This document shows positions 6,337 to 13,741 of a stretch of DNA of 13,819 nucleotides, in pieces; the stretch's first letter is position 1, and every line of letters begins with the position of its first letter. The translations under genes were made by a program, and so were the position numbers. Under the pieces are notes generated by a model, which was not told the DNA's origin, did no database searches, and worked only from the letters and a program-made list of their open reading frames with translations. Origin of the DNA: an uncultured Carnobacterium sp. (GTDB lineage Bacteria; Bacillota; Bacilli; Lactobacillales; Aerococcaceae); contig CALJSD010000096.1 in the NCBI GenBank assembly GCA_937976325.1, positions 1 to 13,819 on the forward strand, in the 5' to 3' direction.

Positions 6337-6713
6337 AGAAGAGAAAAATAGTGGTAATTATAGTAGCGATTCTATTAGGGATTTTCTTACTAGTAGAAAA
6401 TTCAAAACGTCGGGAGAAAGAACTAATTCGAGAAGAGTTACAGAAACCAGAAGTTATCGCAGTTATTGAAGAAACATTAAATAATTTAGAAAAAAATCTT
6501 AGTAATAAAGACGTCATTAAATCGTATGAAATTGATTATGATGAAACGCATCTTAATGCTTCAGGAAATGGAATTGAAACTAAAGTATTTGTAAATGGGA
6601 ACCGTGATTTAAAAATCGGCTTACTCATCAGTAAAAATAAAGACAAGTATAGAGTAGGAGTTGCAGTGGTTTCTAAAGAGTTGGCTGATTACGTTGAAGC
6701 TGAAGAGAAATAA
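6333..6713 (+). CDS. Family C paralogue 3, membrane-anchored DUF1310-like protein
   Basis: The ATG at 6333 overlaps the ancestral TGA of the broken copy 2 (ATGA), with GGAGGATAGG ahead of it. In an intact copy 2 the two genes would be translationally coupled; with copy 2 broken, ribosomes stop about 210 nt upstream, so expression may depend on its own site. The 126-residue product starts MKKRKIVVIIVAILLGIFLLV, one transmembrane segment with no lipobox Cys, unlike copies 1 and 2. The rest is clearly paralogous: EELQKPEVIAVIEETLNNL, IKSYEIDYDETHLN, GIETKVFVNGNRDLKIG, SKELADYVE. Function unknown. It is the last gene of the cluster, with a terminator 50 bp downstream. Confidence 0.75.
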   Translation: MKKRKIVVIIVAILLGIFLLVENSKRREKELIREELQKPEVIAVIEETLNNLEKNLSNKDVIKSYEIDYDETHLNASGNGIETKVFVNGNRDLKIGLLISKNKDKYRVGVAVVSKELADYVEAEEK

Positions 6714-6762
6714 ATTGAGGAGTAGCTGTTCCTTATCTTAAAAAACTTCAATTCAATCACCC

Positions 6763-6791
6763 GAACCTAGCTAATGCTGGGTTCTTTTTTT
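6763..6791 (+). terminator. Rho-independent terminator of the paralogue cluster
   Basis: GAACCTAGC (6763-6771) pairs with GCTGGGTTC (6776-6784) over nine base pairs including one T-G wobble, with loop TAAT, followed by seven T (6785-6791). It lies 50 bp after the last family C gene and is the only clear terminator in the first 6.8 kb, supporting one transcript for the array. Confidence 0.85.
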
Positions 6792-6825
6792 GCTTGCGCG
6801 TATAGTAAAAGCCGCGGTGGAGCAG

Positions 6826-6831
6826 TATAAT
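6826..6831 (+). promoter_or_regulatory. Probable -10 box for the membrane protein/esterase pair
   Basis: A perfect TATAAT lies about 50 nt before the next start codon and just after the terminator, where a new promoter is expected. The -35 position 17 bp upstream (TAGTAA) is a poor match, so the assignment rests on the -10 box and on context. Confidence 0.4.
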
Positions 6832-6877
6832 ATAGATGAGTTCAGGAATCCATTTTTAGGGAGAGGGGTTGTTGGAA

Positions 6878-7228
6878 ATGAGTCAAAAAGTTAGAGAAAT
6901 TGGTACTATAGTATTTGGGGTCATCAGTGGCGTGAATGCCATCTATCAGCTACTATTTCGTCAAGATATCGCGCTGTTTATTGTGAGTGCGATCGTTGCT
7001 GGTATTGCCTTTTATACTTGGCTGAATCGGGATAATCCAGAACAACTCAAGAAGATGAATCGCGGAGGTGCTGTCTTTTTTATTGGTATGGTAGCCACTA
7101 TTGCTTTTATCCTCATCATGAATCATTTCTTCGGGTTTGAGCAATGGGAGTCGTGGCAAAAATCCGTCGTTAGAGTCACGTTTGTCTTTGGCTTAGTGAC
7201 GGTAGTGAATCGATATTTTAAAAAATAA
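6878..7228 (+). CDS. Small multi-pass membrane protein of unknown function
   Basis: The frame is open from TTG codons at 6869 and 6872, but the ATG at 6878 has GAGGGG (6863-6868) 9 nt ahead and is preferred; TTG 6872 with GGGAG remains possible. The 116-residue product is largely hydrophobic, with four likely membrane segments: about residues 7-25 (IGTIVFGVISGVNAIYQLLF region), 28-47, 57-79 and 92-110, joined by short loops, and a basic C-terminus RYFKK that suggests a cytoplasmic tail. No catalytic motif is visible and I do not recognise the family. It is followed after 20 bp by the esterase gene, so the two are probably co-transcribed; no functional link is known. Confidence 0.7.
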   Translation: MSQKVREIGTIVFGVISGVNAIYQLLFRQDIALFIVSAIVAGIAFYTWLNRDNPEQLKKMNRGGAVFFIGMVATIAFILIMNHFFGFEQWESWQKSVVRVTFVFGLVTVVNRYFKK

Positions 7229-7248
7229 TAATTTAACGGAGGCGTCAT

Positions 7249-8073
7249 ATGGCACTTTTACACGTTTCATTTTTTTCAAAAACATTAATGAGAACCATCC
7301 CCCTGTCAGTCTACTTACCTAGTGATGCGGTGGATTTCAATAATCAGTATCTCTCGGAAGGCCCGTACAAAGCGTTGGTGCTACTGCACGGAGTATTGGG
7401 CAGTGATCAGGACTGGGTCAATCAGACGCGCATTCTTCGATACGCTAAAGAGAAGAACCTCGCCCTCATCATGCCTTCTGGTGAAAATCATTTCTACGTA
7501 GACCAACCATGGAACTATACGAACTATGGAGAATTCATCGGGGTGGAGCTTCCAGAAATCTCACGCCGAATGTTTCCTATTTCTCGAAAACATGAAGACT
7601 TGGGTATTGCCGGGCTTTCGATGGGTGGATACGGGGCGCTTCGAAACGGCATCAAATATCCCGACACCTTTAGCGTCATTGGGGCGTTCTCTAGCGCGAT
7701 TAAGAAACAGGCACTTCCACCAGAAGAGATTCCAGAAGCACCGTTCTTTTTAAGAAAAAGCTTTTTGGAGGCGGTCTTCAAAGATGAAGAGACCTTTGTG
7801 GCGGAAGGCAATCAGTTGTATCATGCCGTCCAAACAATGGAGCGTAAGGACTTACTTTCGGTATTTATGGCATGTGGCACGGAAGATTGGCTGTTGGAAG
7901 ACAACCGTAGCTACAGCAGCTTTTTGAAAGAACAAGGAGTGTCGCTAACGTATCAAGAGCACGTCGGCGGACACGAATGGGATTTCTGGGACTGGGCGAT
8001 GAAGCAGTTCTTAGACTGGTGGATTCCAGAAGATGCAGACCAAGGCGTGTCGAGCGGGAATGTGAAATCGTAA
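7249..8073 (+). CDS. Alpha/beta-hydrolase esterase (tributyrin esterase / esterase D-like family)
   Basis: This 274-residue cytoplasmic protein has a CGGAGG site before its ATG and no signal peptide. It is a serine hydrolase expected to cleave short-chain acyl esters. Visible elements: LVLLHGVLGSDQDW (residues 43-56, oxyanion region), the nucleophile elbow GLSMGG with Ser124, CGTED with probable catalytic Asp213, and HVGGHEWDFW with His242. The opening MALLHVSFFSKTL matches the lactococcal/streptococcal EstA-type tributyrin esterases, which are about 260 residues; S-formylglutathione hydrolases are more distant relatives. The N-terminal half has an insertion-like NNQYLSEGPY before the first core strand. 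It is probably co-transcribed with the membrane protein upstream. Natural substrate is not deducible; the family call is confident. Confidence 0.88.
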   Translation: MALLHVSFFSKTLMRTIPLSVYLPSDAVDFNNQYLSEGPYKALVLLHGVLGSDQDWVNQTRILRYAKEKNLALIMPSGENHFYVDQPWNYTNYGEFIGVELPEISRRMFPISRKHEDLGIAGLSMGGYGALRNGIKYPDTFSVIGAFSSAIKKQALPPEEIPEAPFFLRKSFLEAVFKDEETFVAEGNQLYHAVQTMERKDLLSVFMACGTEDWLLEDNRSYSSFLKEQGVSLTYQEHVGGHEWDFWDWAMKQFLDWWIPEDADQGVSSGNVKS

Positions 8074-8089
8074 GACAAGCGCGATATTG

Positions 8090-8118
8090 TTGCAAGCATC
8101 GGGTTTGAATGGTAGAAT
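8090..8118 (+). promoter_or_regulatory. Vegetative promoter of valS
   Basis: TTGCAA (8090-8095) and TAGAAT (8113-8118) are separated by exactly 17 bp, a good sigma-A-type promoter placed immediately before the T-box leader. Transcription would start near 8125. Confidence 0.75.
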
Positions 8119-8124
8119 ATTTTG

Positions 8125-8366
8125 TATATTAGAGCGATGAACAAGAGGAGTAAAATGACTTTGTTTACGAGAGAGGGAAGACTTGGTGCAACTTCCTAGC
8201 AAATTCATTTGAAGGTAGCTTGTGAGCTTACTCTACGAAAAGAAGTAATAGAGTACGGAGACGACACTTCGTTACCAACATCGAGGCGTAATGAATTTTT
8301 ACGCGAATATTAGGTGGTACCACGAATTTAATCGTCCTATGGAGAGTGTCTTCATAGGATTTTTTT
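8125..8366 (+). promoter_or_regulatory. T-box leader (tRNA-Val riboswitch) controlling valS
   Basis: This untranslated leader senses uncharged tRNA-Val and switches between termination and read-through. GAGTAA (8148-8153) pairs with TTACTC (8228-8233) at the base of stem I; GGTG (8184-8187) sits in the distal loop as expected; the likely specifier is GTA, a Val codon, at 8215-8217 followed by G. GCGTAA/TTACGC (8286-8291/8299-8304) is a probable stem III. The T-box AGGTGGTACCACG (8312-8324) contains TGGT (8315-8318), complementary to the ACCA end of tRNA-Val. A terminator follows. Identity as a T-box is very secure; the specifier is inferred partly from the downstream gene. Confidence 0.92.
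8335..8366 (+). terminator. Regulatory terminator of the valS T-box
   Basis: TCCTATGGAGA (8335-8345) pairs with TCTTCATAGGA (8349-8359) over 11 base pairs with one G-T wobble, loop GTG, followed by seven T (8360-8366). When uncharged tRNA-Val binds, the upstream antiterminator should prevent this hairpin from forming. Confidence 0.88.
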
Positions 8367-8400
8367 ATTGGACACAAACAAGATACAAGGAGGAAAATCA

Positions 8401-11043
8401 ATGGCTAAAGAAATGTCATCTAAGTTTCAACCACAAGAAGTTGAAGCTGGTAAATATCAATGGTGGGTTGATTCAGGCGTCTTCCATCCAAACGAAGATC
8501 CAAACGCTGAACCTTATTCAATCGTTATCCCGCCACCAAACGTAACAGGGAAATTACACTTAGGACATGCTTGGGACGTAACGTTACAAGACATGATTAT
8601 CCGTCAAAAACGCATGCAAGGGTTCGACACTTTATGGTTACCAGGGATGGACCATGCGGGTATCGCAACTCAAGCAAAAGTAGAAGAAAAATTACGCGGA
8701 GAAGGCTTATCTCGTTATGACCTTGGCCGTGAGAAGTTCCTTGAACAAACATGGGAATGGAAGGAAGAATATGCCAGCCATATCCGTGAACAATGGGCAA
8801 AAATGGGAATTTCTGTAGACTACCGCAGAGAGCGTTTCACATTAGATAAAGGGTTATCTGACGCCGTGAAGAAAGTCTTCGTAACGTTATACGAAAAAGG
8901 CTTAATCTACCGTGGTGAGTACATCATTAACTGGGACCCTAAAGCCAAAACGTCATTATCTGATATCGAAGTTATCCATAAAGATGTAGAAGGTGCGTTC
9001 TATCATATGAACTACCCTCTAGCAGACGGAAGTGGATTCCTAGAAATCGCAACAACTCGTCCAGAAACACTTCTTGGAGATACAGCTGTTGCGGTTCACC
9101 CAGACGACGAACGTTACCAAGCGCTTATCGGGAAAACAGTTATCTTGCCACTTGTTGGCCGCGAGATTCCAATCATCGCTGACGAATACGTTGAGCAAGA
9201 TTTCGGAACAGGGGTTGTAAAAATCACTCCAGCGCATGACCCTAACGACTTTGAAGTAGGGAACCGTCATAACTTACCTCGTATTAACGTGATGAACGAT
9301 GATGCGACAATGAATGAGTTAGCCGGTAAATACGAAGGCATGGACCGCTTTGCTGCGCGTAAAGCCATCGTGAAAGATTTAGAAGAAGCTGGCCTTCTTG
9401 TGAAAATCGAAAAACATTTACACAGCGTTGGTCACTCAGAACGTACGGATGTAGTGGTTGAACCACGTCTTTCAAAACAATGGTTCGTTAAAATGGGACC
9501 TTTGGCAGAGCAAGCCATCAATGCGCAACGTGAAGAAGGCGACAATACTGTAAACTTCTATCCACCACGTTTCAATGATGCATACTTACGTTGGATGGAA
9601 AACATTCACGACTGGGTAATTTCACGTCAATTATGGTGGGGACACCAAATTCCAGCTTGGTATCATAAAGAAACAGGAGAAGTATACGTTGGCATGGAAG
9701 CACCAAGCGATGTCGAAAACTGGACACAAGATCCAGACGTATTGGATACTTGGTTCTCATCTGCGTTATGGCCATTTTCAACAATGGGTTGGCCAGACGA
9801 AGATGCAGCTGACTACAAACGTTATTATCCAACAAACACACTTGTAACAGGATACGACATCCTTACTTTCTGGGTAAGCCGTATGATGTTCCAAGGGTTA
9901 GAATTTACAGGCAAACGTCCATTCAAGAACGTTTTAATCCACGGATTGATTCGTGACAGCCAAGGACGTAAGATGAGTAAGTCTCTTGGAAACGGGGTTG
10001 ACCCAATGGAAGTCATCGAGCAATATGGTGCCGATGCGCTTCGTTGGTTCTTAGCAAACGGTTCTGCTCCAGGGCAAGACGTTCGTTACTCAACAGACAA
10101 GATGGATGCTGCATGGAACTTCATCAACAAGATTTGGAACGCAAGCCGTTACGCGTTAATGAATGTTGGCGACTTAACAGCGGACCAAGTGGATATTACT
10201 GGTGAGAAGACTCTTGCAGATAAATGGATTTTAACACGCTTGAATCAAACGATTGGCAAAGTGACAGAACTCTTCGAGAAATTCGAATTCGGTGAAGCAG
10301 GACGTCTCCTATATCGCTTCATCTGGGATGATTTCTGTGACTGGTATATCGAAATGTCGAAAGAAACATTAGCAGGGGACGACGAAGCTGCGAAATTAAC
10401 AACACGTAGCATTCTTGTATATGTATTAGACAACACATTACGTCTATTACACCCAATCATGCCTTTCGTGACAGAAGAAATCTGGCAATCTGTTCCTCAC
10501 GTTGGGGAATCATTAGTGGTAGCAACTTACCCAACAGTTCACCCAGAACAAATGGACGAACAAGCAGCCGAAGAAATGGAATTCTTAATGGACTTCATCC
10601 GTTCAGTACGTACCGTTCGTAACGAAATGAACACACCATTATCAAAACCAATTAACATTATTGCGAAAGTGAGCGACGCAGCGCACTACGCTATCTTGAA
10701 AGAAAACGAATCTTACATTGCACGCTTCTCAAATCCAGAAGAATTCGTGTATGGTGAAGACGTTGAAGCGCCATCTGATGCGGTAACTTCTGTTATCACA
10801 GGTGCTGAAATTTACTTACCATTAGCAGGTTTAATCAACATCGAAGACGAAATCGCTCGTCTTGAAAAAGAAGCAGAGAAATTGCAACAAGAAGTGGATC
10901 GTGTCGAGAAGAAATTATCGAACGAGAAATTTGTGGCAAAAGCTCCTGCAGCGGTTGTTGAAGCTGAACGTGCAAAAGGTGCGGACTATCAAGCACAACG
11001 CGAAGCCGTGTTAGAACGTATCGCAACATTGAAGAAAATCTAA
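8401..11043 (+). CDS. valS: Valyl-tRNA synthetase (class I)
   Basis: Joins valine to tRNA-Val using ATP in the cytoplasm. The frame opens at a TTG at 8368, but the ATG at 8401 has AAGGAGG (8388-8394) and gives [11 protein letters not shown], a normal 880-residue ValS. Motifs: [16 protein letters not shown] with the class I HIGH-type signature HLGH at 53-56; the editing domain [17 protein letters not shown] around residues 217-235, which removes mischarged Thr; [17 protein letters not shown] near 400; KMSKS at 524-528; the anticodon-binding region (about 610-760); and a C-terminal coiled-coil tRNA arm (about 815-880). Nothing is missing. Regulated by the T-box ahead. Codon choice is even and highly biased, as in strongly expressed genes, unlike the AT-rich cluster at 1-6.7 kb. 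Confidence 0.98.
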   Translation: MAKEMSSKFQPQEVEAGKYQWWVDSGVFHPNEDPNAEPYSIVIPPPNVTGKLHLGHAWDVTLQDMIIRQKRMQGFDTLWLPGMDHAGIATQAKVEEKLRGEGLSRYDLGREKFLEQTWEWKEEYASHIREQWAKMGISVDYRRERFTLDKGLSDAVKKVFVTLYEKGLIYRGEYIINWDPKAKTSLSDIEVIHKDVEGAFYHMNYPLADGSGFLEIATTRPETLLGDTAVAVHPDDERYQALIGKTVILPLVGREIPIIADEYVEQDFGTGVVKITPAHDPNDFEVGNRHNLPRINVMNDDATMNELAGKYEGMDRFAARKAIVKDLEEAGLLVKIEKHLHSVGHSERTDVVVEPRLSKQWFVKMGPLAEQAINAQREEGDNTVNFYPPRFNDAYLRWMENIHDWVISRQLWWGHQIPAWYHKETGEVYVGMEAPSDVENWTQDPDVLDTWFSSALWPFSTMGWPDEDAADYKRYYPTNTLVTGYDILTFWVSRMMFQGLEFTGKRPFKNVLIHGLIRDSQGRKMSKSLGNGVDPMEVIEQYGADALRWFLANGSAPGQDVRYSTDKMDAAWNFINKIWNASRYALMNVGDLTADQVDITGEKTLADKWILTRLNQTIGKVTELFEKFEFGEAGRLLYRFIWDDFCDWYIEMSKETLAGDDEAAKLTTRSILVYVLDNTLRLLHPIMPFVTEEIWQSVPHVGESLVVATYPTVHPEQMDEQAAEEMEFLMDFIRSVRTVRNEMNTPLSKPINIIAKVSDAAHYAILKENESYIARFSNPEEFVYGEDVEAPSDAVTSVITGAEIYLPLAGLINIEDEIARLEKEAEKLQQEVDRVEKKLSNEKFVAKAPAAVVEAERAKGADYQAQREAVLERIATLKKI

Positions 11044-11059
11044 TCCGTTTGAACGGCGC

Positions 11060-11092
11060 AGAGAGCGTATGAAGTGTCATGCGCTCTCTTTT
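11060..11092 (+). terminator. Rho-independent terminator after valS
   Basis: AGAGAGCGTATGA (11060-11072) pairs with TCATGCGCTCTCT (11077-11089) over 13 base pairs with one T-G wobble and loop AGTG. The T-tail is short (11089-11092), so termination may be partial, allowing some read-through to folC. Confidence 0.78.
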
Positions 11093-11118
11093 GTATGTTC
11101 CGGTGGGCAATTTTCTGT

Positions 11119-11124
11119 TATGAT
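11119..11124 (+). promoter_or_regulatory. Probable extended -10 promoter of folC-radC
   Basis: TGTTATGAT carries the TGN extension upstream of a TATGAT hexamer at 11119-11124, 26 nt before the folC start and just past the valS terminator. No good -35 hexamer lies at 17 bp, which extended -10 promoters can tolerate. Confidence 0.45.
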
Positions 11125-11150
11125 AAATGAGGAAAACAGGAGGTGAGTGA

Positions 11151-12422
11151 ATGATTCAAGAGTGGTTAAAAAAGAGCGAGAGTATTCCGCGCAAACATGG
11201 GTTGTACCGCATGGAGGCTATCCTAGAAGCGCTTGGAAATCCAGAACGTGAATTGAAGAGTATTCATATTGCTGGGACGAATGGAAAAGGGTCCACAGCT
11301 GCGATGGTCACGGCCTTTGCGAAGGCGCATGGATTGCGAGTAGGAACATTCACTTCACCGCATATGGACAGTATTAGAGAACGAATCCAGCTAGACGGAG
11401 TGCCTCTTGAAGAAGAACCGTTCTGGCAAGCCGCAGCGGTGGTAAGAGAGGTGGAGCGCCGCTTATTCGAAGAGTGGGGAACCTTTAACTATTTTGAGAT
11501 TTTAACGGCGATGATGTTTGTCGTCTTTCAACAGGAAGCCGTCGACCTTGCGATTATTGAAGTCGGAATTGGAGGTCTGTTGGATAATACGAATGTTGGG
11601 CATCCACTTGTGAGCGTCATTACGACGATTGGCTTAGACCATCAAGACTTACTCGGAAGCACGTTAGAAGAAATTACCGCGCAAAAAGCAGGCATTATTA
11701 AGTCTGGACAACAAGTTGTCGTCGGGCCAGTCAGCTGTGAATGTATGGATGTCATTCGTGGAGTTGCTAGTGAAAAAGGTGCAACGGTGCAGGCGTTTGG
11801 CGAAGACTTCTTTCTAATTGAAGAGTCGTATCAAGATTCTTCACTCACGATTCCGCTGGAGCAGCTAGCTCTCCAAGGAGCCTTCCAGAAGGAGAATGCG
11901 GCCGTTGCGATTCGAGCATTCCGCGCGTGGATGGAAGCCACCGGAAGAAGTGTGCAGGGTGAGTTCATCGAGGCGGCCCTACGAGTTGTTTCATGGCCAG
12001 GACGCATGGAAGCATTGCAAGACACACCACTTGTGATGATTGACGGAGCACATAATCTACCGGCCATCGAGCGACTAGTACAAAACATGACAGCGAGCAA
12101 AGCTAAGAAACAGACGCTGTTATTTAGCGCGCTCACTCGAAAAGATAGTCAACAGATGCTTGCAAGATTACAGGAAGCTCTTCCAGGTGTAAACATCATC
12201 TTAACGAGTTTCCATCCTTCAAGAGGCCTGTCGATAGCTAGAAGTGACGTGGAAGCGTACTTGGATTCTCCCAAGATTTCCTATGAAGAAAGCTTTGAAG
12301 AAGTCATCGATCGTTTCGCCAGTTCAAAAGACGACGAGAGCGAATTATGGGTGACAGGCTCATTGTATTTTATCGCCGAAGTTCGACATTGGTGGAAGAA
12401 CCGTAAGCCCAAAGAAGAATAG
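11151..12422 (+). CDS. folC: Bifunctional dihydrofolate synthase / folylpolyglutamate synthase
   Basis: A Mur-ligase-type ATP-dependent enzyme of folate metabolism that adds glutamate to dihydropteroate and extends the polyglutamate tail of folates. The 423-residue protein begins at an ATG after AGGAGGTGA, a near-perfect ribosome binding site. Motifs: P-loop GTNGKGST (42-49), SPHMDSIRERIQLDG (69-83), EVGIGGLLDNTNV (137-149), TTIGLDHQDLLG with AQKAGIIKSG (158-186), QGAFQKENAAVA (242-253), WPGRME (282-287) and DGAHN (298-302). Many homologues have Arg where this one has Leu143, a position that varies among lactic acid bacteria. Length is normal. radC follows after 43 bp and is probably co-transcribed, a common order in Firmicutes after valS. 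Confidence 0.95.
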   Translation: MIQEWLKKSESIPRKHGLYRMEAILEALGNPERELKSIHIAGTNGKGSTAAMVTAFAKAHGLRVGTFTSPHMDSIRERIQLDGVPLEEEPFWQAAAVVREVERRLFEEWGTFNYFEILTAMMFVVFQQEAVDLAIIEVGIGGLLDNTNVGHPLVSVITTIGLDHQDLLGSTLEEITAQKAGIIKSGQQVVVGPVSCECMDVIRGVASEKGATVQAFGEDFFLIEESYQDSSLTIPLEQLALQGAFQKENAAVAIRAFRAWMEATGRSVQGEFIEAALRVVSWPGRMEALQDTPLVMIDGAHNLPAIERLVQNMTASKAKKQTLLFSALTRKDSQQMLARLQEALPGVNIILTSFHPSRGLSIARSDVEAYLDSPKISYEESFEEVIDRFASSKDDESELWVTGSLYFIAEVRHWWKNRKPKEE

Positions 12423-12431
12423 ACATCGTAA

Positions 12432-12454
12432 CTCTTTGTAGAGAAAACAAAGAG
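12432..12454 (+). promoter_or_regulatory. radC: Small hairpin overlapping the radC ribosome binding site
   Basis: CTCTTTG (12432-12438) is perfectly complementary to CAAAGAG (12448-12454). The 3' arm contains the first bases of the likely ribosome binding site GAGGA (12452-12456) ahead of the ATG at 12466. It could reduce radC translation. There is no T-run, so it is not a terminator. Confidence 0.4.
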
Positions 12455-12465
12455 GAAGTGTCACA

Positions 12466-13149
12466 ATGATTGAATCAAAATTATTAGAAGTGCCTTTAAG
12501 CGCCATGCCACGAGAACGCCTCGAACGGTATGGCGCTAAAGTGCTTGAAACGCATGAATTACTCGCGATATTACTGCGCACGGGTTCCAAGGATTTAAAC
12601 GTCCTGCAGCTAGCGGTCGTTGTCTTAAACACCTTCGAAGACTTGCATTCGCTGAAGATGGCGAGCCTGGACGAACTCATGCATATTAATGGAATCGGTC
12701 GCACCAAGGCGATTGAACTAAAGGCAGCGATGGAACTGGGTGTGCGTTTAAGCAATGCCGCTCAAATGAAACTCGGGAAGATTACATCCTCCAAGATGGC
12801 CGGCCAGTGGATTGTGCAGGAGTTGAAGGATGCCTATCAGGAACATCTCGTCGCCTTGTATTTGAACACGAAAAACGAGATTATCAAGAAGAAAATGATT
12901 TTTATCGGTGGGCTGAATAGTGCAGTCGCGCATCCACGCGAAATCTTCCGAGAGGCAGTACGTTTTTCGGCAGCGCGCGTCATTATTGGGCATAATCACC
13001 CAAGCGGAAACCCTGAACCCTCGCAAGCGGATATCGATTTTACGCGTCGCTTGATGGAGTGTGGGGAGCTCATGGGCATCGAGCTTCTGGATCATTTTGT
13101 CGTCGGAGGAGAGGAGTATATTTCTTTAAAAGAATTCGGGGCTTTTTAA
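12466..13149 (+). CDS. radC: RadC family protein (JAB/MPN metalloprotease-like domain)
   Basis: A 227-residue protein of normal family length. The N-terminal part (LSAMPRERLERYGAKVLETHELLAILLRTG) and the helix-hairpin-helix LMHINGIGRTKAIEL (71-85) are followed by the RadC/MPN domain with RNEIIKKK-like strand TKNEIIKKKMIFIGG and the JAMM metal-binding signature GHNHPSG (His176, His178) with Ser186 and Asp189 in PEPSQAD. The family was once named for DNA repair, but that role was not upheld; the true function is unsettled, though a DNA-related or peptidase role is possible from the domain. The start ATG has GAGGA 9 nt ahead, partly within a hairpin. No clear terminator follows. Confidence 0.93.
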   Translation: MIESKLLEVPLSAMPRERLERYGAKVLETHELLAILLRTGSKDLNVLQLAVVVLNTFEDLHSLKMASLDELMHINGIGRTKAIELKAAMELGVRLSNAAQMKLGKITSSKMAGQWIVQELKDAYQEHLVALYLNTKNEIIKKKMIFIGGLNSAVAHPREIFREAVRFSAARVIIGHNHPSGNPEPSQADIDFTRRLMECGELMGIELLDHFVVGGEEYISLKEFGAF

Positions 13150-13311
13150 AAACGGTTCAAAAGAATGTGAAAAGTTGAATTTTGAAAAAGATGAAAGCAG
13201 ATTGTTTTCGATTTTCACGAAAAATATTATTGAAAATTAACGAAACGATTCGGAAAAAACGCACAAAACGGCAATTGTTCCACTTAATTCTCAGTGAAAT
13301 CGGAAATACTC
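13150..13311 (+). other. Intergenic stretch between radC and the cold shock promoter
   Basis: This AT-rich stretch contains TTCAAAA (13156-13162) facing TTTTGAA (13180-13186), with no T-run after it and therefore no convincing terminator. Together with the leader that follows, about 297 bp separate the two genes. An open frame from a TTG at 13182 to 13376 has no ribosome binding site and runs across the promoter, so I see no gene here. Confidence 0.5.
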
Positions 13312-13340
13312 TTGTAAATTTGTCTGTGAGATGTTATACT
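13312..13340 (+). promoter_or_regulatory. Vegetative promoter of the cold shock gene
   Basis: TTGTAA (13312-13317) and TATACT (13335-13340) are 17 bp apart, and TG stands one base before the -10 hexamer, giving an extended -10. Transcription starting near 13347 would give a leader of about 100 nt. Confidence 0.78.
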
Positions 13341-13383
13341 TATGATGTGTTTTTGTTAGGTATAGAAATTGTGTAAGGTATTA

Positions 13384-13437
13384 CTCCTTTCGAACCATTA
13401 GCAAGAATATGAATAACAAGTGCTATGGCACAAGGAG
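13384..13437 (+). promoter_or_regulatory. Leader hairpin sequestering the cold shock ribosome binding site
   Basis: CTCCTT (13384-13389) is complementary to AAGGAG (13432-13437), the ribosome binding site. Inside it, CCATTAGCA (13395-13403) pairs with TGCTATGG (13421-13428) with a single bulged T. The two helices stack across a 5x3 internal loop into one long hairpin that hides the site. This resembles the idea of a temperature-responsive leader known for E. coli cspA, though the sequence is unrelated; the role is inferred. Confidence 0.5.
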
Positions 13438-13446
13438 GAAATGTTC

Positions 13447-13647
13447 ATGGAACAAGGTACAGTAAAATGGTTTAACTCAGAAAAAGGTTTTGGGTTTATC
13501 GAACGTGAAGGTGGAAACGATGTATTCGTTCACTTCTCAGCAATCCAATCAGAAGGATTCAAAACATTAGAAGAAGGACAAGCAGTTCAATTCGATGTTG
13601 AAGAAGGCGCTCGTGGACCACAAGCAGCTAACGTAGTTAAACTATAA
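13447..13647 (+). CDS. csp: Cold shock protein, CspA family
   Basis: A single-stranded RNA/DNA-binding chaperone of the CspA/B family, one OB-fold cold shock domain. The ATG at 13447 gives the canonical [10 protein letters not shown] start and 66 residues, with AAGGAGG (13432-13438) 8 nt ahead; the ATG at 13441 is only 2 nt from the site and is rejected. RNA-binding motifs RNP1 (KGFGFI) and RNP2 (VFVHF) are intact, and the protein ends PQAANVVKL as usual. Codon use is strongly biased as in abundant proteins. It has its own promoter, leader and terminator. Which csp paralogue it is (A, B, C, D) cannot be told from sequence alone. Confidence 0.97.
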   Translation: MEQGTVKWFNSEKGFGFIEREGGNDVFVHFSAIQSEGFKTLEEGQAVQFDVEEGARGPQAANVVKL

Positions 13648-13665
13648 TTTAACTTAAACTTTGAT

Positions 13666-13691
13666 ACCACCGGTTTTCCGGTGGTTTTTTT
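13666..13691 (+). terminator. Rho-independent terminator of the cold shock gene
   Basis: ACCACCGG (13666-13673) pairs perfectly with CCGGTGGT (13678-13685), loop TTTT, followed by a run of T to 13691. It sits 18 bp after the stop codon. Confidence 0.93.
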
Positions 13692-13741
13692 GTGCGCAAA
13701 AATAGAAAAGTTGAAGCCTAAAAATACCATATATGGACATG

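Noticed and set aside
6714..6762. Remnant of a further gene after the last family C copy (GAGGAG followed by an open stretch)
   Set aside because: No start codon in a good position and only about 14 codons before a stop; no similarity to families A-C.
8291..8545. Open frame of 84 residues ahead of and inside valS
   Set aside because: It crosses the T-box motif and terminator and overlaps valS out of frame; it is a chance frame.
13156..13186. Inverted repeat TTCAAAA/TTTTGAA as radC terminator
   Set aside because: AT-only weak stem with a 17-nt loop and no T-run behind it.
13182..13376. Open frame for a 64-residue basic protein
   Set aside because: TTG start without a ribosome binding site, runs over the -35/-10 boxes of the cold shock gene, and has no recognisable composition.
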